NCBI RefSeq assembly: GCF_004122145.1
Contig: NZ_SBKQ01000003.1
Span: 124,001-188,000, forward strand
Direction: 5' to 3'
DNA from: Flavobacterium piscinae
GTDB taxonomy: Bacteria > Bacteroidota > Bacteroidia > Flavobacteriales > Flavobacteriaceae
Length of the DNA: 64,000 nt
The notes beneath the pieces were generated by a model that was not told the origin of the DNA, did no database searches, and worked only from the letters and a program-made list of their open reading frames with translations. This document shows positions 53,611 through 61,213 of the stretch, one piece after another; the stretch's first letter is position 1, and the number at the start of each line of letters is the position of its first letter. The position numbers and the translations under genes are program-made.

Positions 53611-53940
53611 TTACTGCAAGGCAGATTTCGGGAAATGTTCACTGATGACTAGTAATTCTGTTCGAAATGAGAGCATCTTATCCGCAAAAAGTGACAGTCC
53701 TTCTTGCCGTAAACGTGGAGCATCCTCACGGTAATAGCTTTCTAATTTTTCTTTGTTTTCTGCAGTATATTGAATGGAGTAAGTCGTACTGCTTTCTTCT
53801 TCCACTAATACTTTTACCATGCGGGCAGAAGTGAATTTTCCGGTGGCTAAAACGTCACTAATGTGTTTACTTTGCATCCAATGGAGCCATTGGTCGTGTA
53901 CGCTTTGATCGATGTTGATGGTTACGTTGTATAGTATCAT
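53611..53940 (-). CDS. DUF4286 family protein
   Basis: 109 residues, MILYNVTINIDQSVHDQWLHWM followed by a ferredoxin-like alpha/beta fold with STTYSIQYTAENKEKLESYY. DUF4286 is conserved in Bacteroidota, function unknown. A hairpin (53958-53980) lies just upstream between it and the TPR gene. Confidence 0.85.
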   Translation of the reverse strand: MILYNVTINIDQSVHDQWLHWMQSKHISDVLATGKFTSARMVKVLVEEESSTTYSIQYTAENKEKLESYYREDAPRLRQEGLSLFADKMLSFRTELLVISEHFPKSALQ

Positions 53941-53957
53941 ATTTTTTCCTCCACCCG

Positions 53958-53980
53958 CTCTCCCTCCAAAAGAGGGGGAG
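53958..53980. other. hairpin between the TPR gene and DUF4286
   Basis: CTCTCCCTC pairs with GAGGGGGAG around CAAAA, with a poly-T/A stretch on the DUF4286 side. It could terminate the TPR transcript on the minus strand. Confidence 0.5.
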
Positions 53981-54013
53981 ACAAGGTGTGATTATGTTAG
54001 TAAAATATTTTTT

Positions 54014-55792
54014 TTATAAATTTGAATCACCACGAAGTTGCCTGAAATTCTTTCTGGCCTCGACAAAATGAATGCTGTCTTGGTGATTAAAAAGTACGGC
54101 TTCGTATAATGGTTTTGCTTTTTCAGGTTGATTAAGGTGCTTGTTGTAGATTTCTGCCGAGAAAAATAAAGCTTCATCTCGGTAAATGCTTTCCGGATGA
54201 TTGTCAATGATTTGTTGGTAGAACGACAAGGCGTTGTTGTAATCCGTTAATTCTTGATAGGTTTGCCCTATTCTTAAGATTGTTTCATCTTCAATTTCTT
54301 CGCCTTTATGGTCTTTTAAAATCTGTTGAAATTGCGTTAAAGCCTCTTGGTTTTTGTTTTGATAAAGGTAAAAATCGCCTTTCGAAAATTTCTTTAAAGC
54401 GGTTCGGGTCGAATCGGCGACCGTGTTGTCGTTGATTAGCAGGAACAATTCTAATGCATCGTTGGCAATGAGTTGAGTAGAAGCCGATTTTAAGACTTTT
54501 AACTGCGTTAAAGCCCAATCGAAATCGGCTTTAAAGTAACTGGTTTTGGCTGCTTTCAAACTGGCTTCATGACCCAAAACGTCATTTTTTAAATCTTCTT
54601 CAATTTGTGAATAATACAATAAGGCTTGATTGAATTTCTCTTCATACAATAAAATATCAGCCAATTCCATTTTGGCTTCCGCTAATTGAAATTTATTCAA
54701 CGGTAATTCCATCGCTTTTTGCAAAACTAATTTTCCTTTTTCTGGATTATTTTGATAAAAGGCTGAAAATTCTGCCAGTAAGCGTTGTAAAGCCAATGAA
54801 TACGGACTAACGCCGTATTGTTTTAAAAGAATTTCCAGTTCAGACTCAATTTTTGAATAATCGGATTTTTGGGCTTTTTCAATTTTAATTCGCATCAAAT
54901 ATTCTTGGGCAAAAATTTGCAAGTCCAAATCTTGGGTATTTTCTAAAATGAAAGTCAGAATTTCGCCGGCAATTTCATTTTCACCTTCTTCAATAGCTAA
55001 CTCGGCTAAATTAACAATATTGGAAAAAGAATCCGGCTCTCTTTTATATATGGCTTTTTCTTGAATAAAAGCTTTTCCGTATTCTTTTTGTTGTACGAAA
55101 AACCAACTTAGCATTTGATTCCAAAAAAGATCTTGGTTTTTTTGAACTTTAACCAGTAACGCTTTTCGAAGCATTTCATTGAAAGAATCTCCGGCTTCAT
55201 CATTCATAAATCGTGTCAATTGATTTTGAACCATGACGCTGTTTTGCGGATTTTCATACATTTCTTCCAAATACTTTTCGATCATCAAATCTTGCTTGCC
55301 CATTTGTCCGTAAACTTGAGCCATTTGATAATTAAATTTGTATTTCGGGTCTAAAGAAATAGCCGTTTGATACGCTTCTAATGCATAATCCAATAGCACT
55401 TTCTTTTCAAAAGAAGAAGCTATTCCATATACATTCGATGGATTTTCTTTTATTTTTTCAATGGCGATTTTATAATTTAAATCGGCTTTTTCCTGATTTT
55501 TTTGTAATTGAAAATTATAACCCAATTCCACATACAAATTGGCCATATTAAATTTAGTCAATCGTTCCTGAAGAGCTGTCTCTGCTTTATCAAACTGAAG
55601 TAACTGTTGATAACAATCAATCACTCGAAGAAAATAAACTCCATTGGATGGTTGAGTTTTCAAAAGTTCTTGATAACTCAGCAATGCTTTTTCAAATTCG
55701 CCTCGTTCATAATAATGCTGTGCCAATTGTTCATTTTGCGATGAAACTATCGACGAGCAAATCAGAAACAGTAAAATGAAAAATTTGTGCAT
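54014..55792 (-). CDS. exported tetratricopeptide-repeat protein
   Basis: 592 residues with a signal peptide (MHKFFILLFLICSSIVSSQ) and TPR helices through most of its length (AQHYYERGEFEKALLSYQELL, ILLYEEKFNQALLYYSQIEE, DYNNALSFYQQIIDNHPES). Scaffold or envelope-associated role expected; no enzymatic domain. An inverted repeat (AATGTACTAA with TTAGTACATT, 55807-55845) separates it from serS upstream. Confidence 0.88.
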   Translation of the reverse strand: MHKFFILLFLICSSIVSSQNEQLAQHYYERGEFEKALLSYQELLKTQPSNGVYFLRVIDCYQQLLQFDKAETALQERLTKFNMANLYVELGYNFQLQKNQEKADLNYKIAIEKIKENPSNVYGIASSFEKKVLLDYALEAYQTAISLDPKYKFNYQMAQVYGQMGKQDLMIEKYLEEMYENPQNSVMVQNQLTRFMNDEAGDSFNEMLRKALLVKVQKNQDLFWNQMLSWFFVQQKEYGKAFIQEKAIYKREPDSFSNIVNLAELAIEEGENEIAGEILTFILENTQDLDLQIFAQEYLMRIKIEKAQKSDYSKIESELEILLKQYGVSPYSLALQRLLAEFSAFYQNNPEKGKLVLQKAMELPLNKFQLAEAKMELADILLYEEKFNQALLYYSQIEEDLKNDVLGHEASLKAAKTSYFKADFDWALTQLKVLKSASTQLIANDALELFLLINDNTVADSTRTALKKFSKGDFYLYQNKNQEALTQFQQILKDHKGEEIEDETILRIGQTYQELTDYNNALSFYQQIIDNHPESIYRDEALFFSAEIYNKHLNQPEKAKPLYEAVLFNHQDSIHFVEARKNFRQLRGDSNL

Positions 55793-55806
55793 AGTATTTA
55801 AAAAAC

Positions 55807-55845
55807 AATGTACTAAAATAGCTTTTTTTGGCCAATTAGTACATT
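55807..55845. repeat. inverted repeat between serS and the TPR gene
   Basis: Perfect ten-base arms AATGTACTAA and TTAGTACATT enclose 19 bases, downstream of the serS stop. The loop contains TTTTTTT on the plus strand. Possibly a terminator on the minus strand or an operator for the TPR gene. Confidence 0.5.
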
Positions 55846-55867
55846 GATTGTAGAAAGATTAACTTTT

Positions 55868-57139
55868 TTAATTGATAATGTCGAATCCGGTATACGGACG
55901 TAATACTTCCGGAATCACAATTCCTTCCGGCGTTTGATAATTTTCGATGATTCCTGCCATAACGCGTGGCAAAGCCAGCGAACTTCCATTTAAGGTATGA
56001 ACCAATTGATTTTTCCCGTCTTTGTCTTTAAAACGCAACTTCAAACGATTGGATTGAAACGTTTCGAAATTAGAGACAGAACTAATTTCTAACCAACGTT
56101 CTTGAGCGGTTGAAAACACCTCAAAATCATAGGTTAAAGCCGAAGCAAAACTCATATCGCCACCGCATAAACGTAGAATTCGATATGGTAATTTCAATTC
56201 TTTCAAAATAGTTTTTACGTGTTCCACCATTCCATCCAAAGCGGTATAGGAATTATCCGGATGTTCAATACGAACGATTTCTACTTTGTCAAATTGGTGC
56301 AAACGGTTTAATCCTCGAACATGAGCACCATATGAACCTGCTTCTCTTCGGAAACAAGGGGTGTAACCGGTGCATAAAACCGGCAATTCATTTTCGTTTA
56401 AAATCACATCGCGAAACAAGTTTGTAACCGGAACTTCAGCGGTTGGAATCAAATATAAATCGTCTACCCCTACGTGGTACATTTGTCCTTCTTTGTCTGG
56501 TAATTGACCTGTTCCAAAACCAGAAGCTTCGTTCACCAAGTGTGGCACTTGGTATTCTTGGTAACCTGCTTCGGTATTTTTATCTAAAAAATAAGCAATC
56601 AATGCACGTTGTAATTTAGCTCCTTTTCCTTTATAAACAGGAAATCCGGCTCCGGTGATTTTCACCCCTAATTCAAAGTCGATGATGTCGTATTTTTTTA
56701 CTAAATCCCAATGTGGCAAAGCACCTTCATGTAAAACCGGAATAGCACCTTCTTGATGTACCGTTACGTTATCGTCAGGTGTTTTTCCTTCCGGAACGAT
56801 ATCGGCTGGCGTGTTTGGAATTTTATATAATTCTTCGGAAAGAGAAGTAGTAAACACTTCCAATTTTTCAGACAATTCTTTGCTTTTCTCTTTTAATTGA
56901 GCTGTTTTTTGCTTGACGATTTCCGCTTTTGCTTTTTCGCCTGATTTCATCATTTCGCCAATTTCTTTGGAAAGTAAATTGGATTCAGCCAAAATATTGT
57001 CTAATTCAACTTGTGTTGCTCTGCGTTTTTCATCTAAATCTAATACAGTTTCCACTAAACGGTTGGCGTCTAAATTTTTTTTAGCCAACGCTTTAATCAC
57101 TTTTTCTTTCTGCTCACGGATAACAGCCAATTGTAACAT
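55868..57139 (-). CDS. serS: seryl-tRNA synthetase
   Basis: Class II synthetase charging tRNA-Ser, 423 residues from ATG 57139 (MLQLAVIREQKEKVIKALAK). The open frame runs 40 codons further upstream, but the upstream part crosses the promoter box at 57162 and is not conserved-looking. An N-terminal coiled-coil arm (about 25-105) binds the tRNA long variable arm; motif 2 is FRREAGSYGAHVRG and motif 3 ends LPRVMAGIIENYQTPEG. Confidence 0.95.
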   Translation of the reverse strand: MLQLAVIREQKEKVIKALAKKNLDANRLVETVLDLDEKRRATQVELDNILAESNLLSKEIGEMMKSGEKAKAEIVKQKTAQLKEKSKELSEKLEVFTTSLSEELYKIPNTPADIVPEGKTPDDNVTVHQEGAIPVLHEGALPHWDLVKKYDIIDFELGVKITGAGFPVYKGKGAKLQRALIAYFLDKNTEAGYQEYQVPHLVNEASGFGTGQLPDKEGQMYHVGVDDLYLIPTAEVPVTNLFRDVILNENELPVLCTGYTPCFRREAGSYGAHVRGLNRLHQFDKVEIVRIEHPDNSYTALDGMVEHVKTILKELKLPYRILRLCGGDMSFASALTYDFEVFSTAQERWLEISSVSNFETFQSNRLKLRFKDKDGKNQLVHTLNGSSLALPRVMAGIIENYQTPEGIVIPEVLRPYTGFDIIN

Positions 57140-57161
57140 AATAATACTTTTTTTGCGAAGG

Positions 57162-57169
57162 CAAATGTA
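57162..57169 (-). promoter_or_regulatory. -7 box for serS
   Basis: CAAATGTA reads TACATTTG on the minus strand; predicted leader about 17 bases, supporting the short serS start. Confidence 0.55.
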
Positions 57170-57269
57170 CATAAATGTTTTGGAACGAAAAGAAAGGATT
57201 TTGAAAATGAAGCACGTTTGAACAAATGCTAAAAAACAGAAAGAAATATGATAAATCAATACAATTTTC

Positions 57270-57277
57270 TACATTTG
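57270..57277 (+). promoter_or_regulatory. -7 box for the M1 peptidase gene
   Basis: TACATTTG, exact consensus, 20 bases before ATG 57298. It lies inside the longer open frame starting at 57226, arguing against that earlier start. Confidence 0.55.
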
Positions 57278-57297
57278 GCAATCAATTTTCAAATAAA

Positions 57298-59250
57298 ATG
57301 AATAAAATACTACTTAATTTCTTTCTTTTGTTAAGCTTTTCAATTTCTGCACAAGATTATTTGAAAGAAATTAATGAAATTGCAGAAGCGGAATTAAAAT
57401 CTTCTTCTTCCCTTGTTGATATTCAAGTTAATCCAAATACTTTGAATTATGATGTGGTTTATCATCGTTTAGAATTTGAGGTAGATCCGGCAGAATATTT
57501 TATCAGCGGCAATGTGACCACCGATTTCATTGCTTTGGAAAACATGAATTCGATTACATTTGATTTGGGAAGAATTACCAACACAAATAATCCTTACTAC
57601 AACAACAGAATTACGGTAGGTTCTGTAATGATGAATGAAGAACCGCTAGATTTTGAACATAATTCAGCATCAAAAGAATTGATTATTCAATTTCCAAACA
57701 CTCTTTTGTCGGGAACAACCAACTCCGTATCCATCAGTTATGTCGGAGCTCCCAATACAACCGAACAAGGTTTTTCAATAAGTACGCATAGTGGTGTGCC
57801 TGTTTTATGGACATTATCTGAACCTTTTGGGGCTAGGGATTGGTGGCCATGTAAACAAGATTTAAATGACAAAATCGACTCAATTGATGTTTTTATTACG
57901 GCTCCCTCGCAGTATGTAAGTGTTTCCAATGGTGTGCAACAAAGTGTGGTTGACAACGGGAACGGCACTAAAACAACTCATTTTCAACACAATTACAAAA
58001 TTCCCGCCTATTTAATTGCCATTGCAGTAACGAATTACAGTATATTTAATCAACAAGCAGGAACAGCTCCCAACGACTTTCCGGTTGTAAATTACATTTA
58101 TCCGGAAAATTTAACTTCGGCTCAAAACAGTTTGGCGGTCACTTTACCTATCATGGATTTGTTTGAAGAATTGTTTGAAACCTATCCGTTTGCCAACGAA
58201 AAATACGGTCATGCTCAAACGAACATGGGCGGAGGAATGGAGCACACGACGGTTTCGTTTATGGGAAGTTTTGGTCGAAATTTAATTGCTCACGAATTGG
58301 CTCACCAATGGTTTGGCAATAAAGTCACTTGTGGAACATGGAAAGACATTTGGCTAAACGAAGGTTTCGCAACCTATCTATCAGGGTTAGTAGTTGAGGA
58401 TTTTGATGGCCCAACCAGTTTTGTGAGTTGGAAAAACAGTTTAATCAACAACATTACCTCATCGAATAATGGTGCGGTTTATTTAACTGATTCAGAAGCT
58501 ACAAGTGTCAATCGAATTTTCAACAGTCGATTGAGCTATAACAAAGGAGCGATGGTTGCACACATGTTACGATGGAAAATGGGTGATGAAGATTTTTATC
58601 AAGGAATTAAGAATTACTTAGCAGATCCTCTTTTGGCTTTTGGCTATGTGGTGACAGACGATTTGCAAATACATTTGGAAGCCGCCTCCGGCATGGATTT
58701 AACGGAGTTTTTTGAAGATTGGGTATATGGTCAAGGACATCCTTCTTATACCGTTTCGGTGAGTAATAGTGGAAACAATCAAGCTGCAATCACAATAAAC
58801 CAAAGTCAATCAAATGCAAGTGTAGATTTTTTCGAAATGCCGGTAGAAGTTAGACTTTATGGCCAAGGGAATCAAGTTTTTGACGTGGTGTTAGAACACA
58901 CCACTAACGGACAACAATTCATTGTAAACGTTCCTTTTGTAGTGACGGATGTTGATTTTGACCCAAACAGACACATCATTTCAAGAAATAACTCGGCTAC
59001 TTTGGGGCTCAACACATTGGATTTATCAAATGTCATTCAACTTGTTCCAAATCCGACTAAAGCTGATTTGAGAGTGGACTATCCTCAAAACATCAACATA
59101 GAGAACATTCAGGTTTTTTCTAATTTAGGTCAACTTGTTTTAGAATCTCAAAATCCGTTGTTGAATGTGAATTCCTTATCAACCGGCGTATATTATATGA
59201 CAATATCTACTTCTGAAGGAACTTTTCATAAAAAATTTATAAAAAACTAA
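57298..59250 (+). CDS. M1 family metallopeptidase with T9SS sorting domain
   Basis: 650 residues from ATG 57298 (MNKILLNFFLLLSFSISAQ signal peptide). M1 aminopeptidase: beta domain, the exopeptidase-like loop GGGMEHTT (GAMEN in most members), zinc site HELAHQWFGNKVT with the downstream Glu in WLNEGFATY, and a Tyr-bearing SRLSYNKGAMV helix. The C-terminus (LVPNPTKADLRVDYP to FHKKFIKN) is a type A T9SS domain, so it is exported across the outer membrane. Likely nutritional peptidase. Confidence 0.92.
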   Translation: MNKILLNFFLLLSFSISAQDYLKEINEIAEAELKSSSSLVDIQVNPNTLNYDVVYHRLEFEVDPAEYFISGNVTTDFIALENMNSITFDLGRITNTNNPYYNNRITVGSVMMNEEPLDFEHNSASKELIIQFPNTLLSGTTNSVSISYVGAPNTTEQGFSISTHSGVPVLWTLSEPFGARDWWPCKQDLNDKIDSIDVFITAPSQYVSVSNGVQQSVVDNGNGTKTTHFQHNYKIPAYLIAIAVTNYSIFNQQAGTAPNDFPVVNYIYPENLTSAQNSLAVTLPIMDLFEELFETYPFANEKYGHAQTNMGGGMEHTTVSFMGSFGRNLIAHELAHQWFGNKVTCGTWKDIWLNEGFATYLSGLVVEDFDGPTSFVSWKNSLINNITSSNNGAVYLTDSEATSVNRIFNSRLSYNKGAMVAHMLRWKMGDEDFYQGIKNYLADPLLAFGYVVTDDLQIHLEAASGMDLTEFFEDWVYGQGHPSYTVSVSNSGNNQAAITINQSQSNASVDFFEMPVEVRLYGQGNQVFDVVLEHTTNGQQFIVNVPFVVTDVDFDPNRHIISRNNSATLGLNTLDLSNVIQLVPNPTKADLRVDYPQNINIENIQVFSNLGQLVLESQNPLLNVNSLSTGVYYMTISTSEGTFHKKFIKN

Positions 59251-59291
59251 TGCCTTTCTACAAAATCAATTCAATTGTAATGTGAAAACCT

Positions 59292-59299
59292 TACTTTTG
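59292..59299 (+). promoter_or_regulatory. -7 box for rseP
   Basis: TACTTTTG, exact consensus; TTG at 59275-59277 is 14 bases upstream. ATG 59329 is 29 bases downstream. Confidence 0.5.
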
Positions 59300-59328
59300 T
59301 GCACGATTTTGAAATTTAAAACACATCA

Positions 59329-60651
59329 ATGGAAACATTAATTCAAATAGCACAATTAATTTTGTGTCTTTCTTTTTTGGTTATTCTGCACGAGTTAGGT
59401 CATTTTTTACCGGCAAAATATTTTAAAACAAAAATTGAAAAATTCTATCTTTTCTTTAATCCTTGGTTTTCGTTGGTAAAGAAAAAAATCGGCGAAACCG
59501 AATACGGTATCGGATGGTTGCCAATGGGTGGTTATGTAAAAATTGCCGGAATGATTGATGAAAGCATGGACAAGGAGCAATTGAAACAAGAACCTCAACC
59601 ATGGGAATACCGCAGTAAACCGGCTTGGCAACGCTTAATCATCATCATGGGTGGTGTGATTGTCAATTTCTTTTTGGCTTGGATCATTTATGCGTGTTTA
59701 TTCATTAACCACGGAGATAATTTTGTAGATAATTCAAAAATTAAACACGGAATTGCAGTCGATTCGGTTGGAACCATTTTGGGATTAAAAAACGGAGATC
59801 AAATTTTAAAAGTGGATGGAAAAACGCAAACAAAATTTGAGCAATTGCCTTTGGAAATTTTATTTGGCGATAATATTACCATTTTAAGAGATGGCAAAGA
59901 ATTGACTTTTGATTTGTCTGACGAAGGTAAACGTGATGTAATCAAAAGAGCCGGAAAAAACTTTTTAGCTGCACGAGAAGAAACCGTTGTGGATTCACTA
60001 CTTCCCGGGAAGCAAGCAGAAATGGCCGGATTAAAAGTGGGTGATAAAATTGTGGCTATTAATGATAAAAATACCACTTTTTTTGATGAATTCAACACGG
60101 TAATCGGTCAACATAAAAATGATTCCATAGATTTAAAAGTAATTAGAGGAAATGAAACGCTAAACATAAAAGCCAAAACAACCAAAGAAGGAAAACTTGG
60201 TTTTGCAAACCGTTTTAGTGTTTTGGAAAAAGCATATGTAACAAAAGAAGTTTCTTTTATACAATCTATTCCTGCCGGCTTTCATAAAACCATTTCCACC
60301 TTAACCGGACAAATCAAACAATTTAAAATTATCTTTAATACCAAAACCGAAGCATACAAACAAGTGAGTGGTCCGTTGCGAATGTTTAAAATTTTCAAAC
60401 CAACGTGGGATTGGACCTTCTTTTGGTCGTTTACGGCGATGTTTTCAGTGTGGTTAGCATTCTTGAATGTGCTTCCGATTCCTGGCTTAGATGGCGGTCA
60501 TGCTGTTTTTATTCTAATCGAAATGATAACCCGCAAAAAACCAACGGAAAAAACATTAGAAGTGGCTCAAACGATTGGTGTAGTTATTTTGCTGACATTG
60601 ATGGCATTAGTATTTGGTAACGACATCTGGCATTTGGTCACCGGAAAATAA
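59329..60651 (+). CDS. rseP: RIP metalloprotease RseP (site-2 protease)
   Basis: Inner-membrane zinc protease that cuts anti-sigma factors or signal-peptide remnants within the membrane. 440 residues. HELGH at 21-25 in the first helix, LDGGH near 387 in the last third, a PDZ domain in the loop (two PDZ-like stretches, LPGKQAEMAGLKVGDKIVAI), and four membrane segments. Its partner anti-sigma factor is not in the window. Confidence 0.93.
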   Translation: METLIQIAQLILCLSFLVILHELGHFLPAKYFKTKIEKFYLFFNPWFSLVKKKIGETEYGIGWLPMGGYVKIAGMIDESMDKEQLKQEPQPWEYRSKPAWQRLIIIMGGVIVNFFLAWIIYACLFINHGDNFVDNSKIKHGIAVDSVGTILGLKNGDQILKVDGKTQTKFEQLPLEILFGDNITILRDGKELTFDLSDEGKRDVIKRAGKNFLAAREETVVDSLLPGKQAEMAGLKVGDKIVAINDKNTTFFDEFNTVIGQHKNDSIDLKVIRGNETLNIKAKTTKEGKLGFANRFSVLEKAYVTKEVSFIQSIPAGFHKTISTLTGQIKQFKIIFNTKTEAYKQVSGPLRMFKIFKPTWDWTFFWSFTAMFSVWLAFLNVLPIPGLDGGHAVFILIEMITRKKPTEKTLEVAQTIGVVILLTLMALVFGNDIWHLVTGK

Positions 60652-60684
60652 TAAAGTAAAAAGTGTAAAAAAGTGCAGAATTTG

Positions 60685-60715
60685 TTTGGATAAATCATTT
60701 TTCGCTTTATATTTG
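60685..60715 (+). promoter_or_regulatory. tRNA-Asn promoter
   Basis: TTTG (60685-60688), 19 bases, TATATTTG (60708-60715), then CACTC: exact at both halves, the cleanest promoter in the window. Confidence 0.8.
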
Positions 60716-60740
60716 CACTCGCAAAAAAGGTTATACACCT

Positions 60741-60814
60741 TCCTCCTTAGCTCAGTTGGTTAGAGCATCTGACTGTTAATCAGAGGGTCCTTGGTTCGAG
60801 CCCAAGAGGGGGAG
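60741..60814 (+). tRNA. tRNA-Asn (GTT)
   Basis: 74-base cloverleaf: acceptor TCCTCCT with AGGGGGA, D-loop CTCAGTTGGTTAGAG, anticodon loop CTGTTAA (anticodon GTT), T-loop GGTTCGAGCC, discriminator G. CCA is not encoded (CAA follows). A terminator begins two bases later. No duplicated tRNA 3' end was found nearby, so no integrated element is apparent. Confidence 0.97.
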
Positions 60815-60815
60815 C

Positions 60816-60849
60816 AAAAAGCTTGACAGCAATGTCAGGCTTTTTTTTA
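60816..60849 (+). terminator. tRNA-Asn terminator
   Basis: AAAAAGCTTGACA pairs with TGTCAGGCTTTTT (one G-U) around GCAA, followed by more T. Confidence 0.88.
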
Positions 60850-60877
60850 TTGACTGAAACATATCTGAAACATTTTC

Positions 60878-60885
60878 TATTTTTG
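60878..60885 (+). promoter_or_regulatory. -7 box for the small membrane protein gene
   Basis: TATTTTTG, exact consensus, seven bases before ATG 60893 and 58 before ATG 60944. Confidence 0.45.
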
Positions 60886-60892
60886 TTATAAG

Positions 60893-61135
60893 ATGGAAAG
60901 GGATCAAGTCCAAAACCAATTTTATAGATTCAAAACAAAAAAAATGTCTGGAGGTCATTTTACTATAGTAGTATTAGGTGGATTTTTTATATGGATTTTT
61001 TCAAATAAAAGTAAATCCTTTACTGAATGTAGAAAGCATAAATTTGCGTTTGTAATAGGCTGTATTGGTGTGCTTGTAATTACTTATGGTGTTTTGCTAT
61101 TTCTTTGGCTTATAGATTTTTTAAACACAATTTAA
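60893..61135 (+). CDS. hypothetical small membrane protein
   Basis: 80 residues from ATG 60893, or 63 from ATG 60944 (MSGGHFTIVVLGGFFIWIF), which leaves a more usual leader after the promoter box and starts right at the first membrane helix. Two membrane segments (FTIVVLGGFFIWIF and FVIGCIGVLVITYGVLLFLW) joined by a basic loop (SNKSKSFTECRKHKF). No recognised family. Confidence 0.6.
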   Translation: MERDQVQNQFYRFKTKKMSGGHFTIVVLGGFFIWIFSNKSKSFTECRKHKFAFVIGCIGVLVITYGVLLFLWLIDFLNTI

Positions 61136-61213
61136 CAAAATAATATTCATTTAAAATTTATCAGAAATGTGAGGTCTTTTTTTATTTAAAAAAAATAAAC
61201 GATTTTCAATTAT

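Noticed and set aside
57140-57259. 40-residue extension of SerRS
   Set aside because: Family proteins start at MLQLAVIREQ; the -7 box at 57162 is inside the extension.
57226-57297. Earlier start for the M1 peptidase
   Set aside because: Signal peptide begins at ATG 57298; the earlier part contains the promoter box.
60741-60893. tRNA-Asn as integration site
   Set aside because: No repeated tRNA end, integrase or foreign island next to it; only a terminator and a small membrane protein gene.
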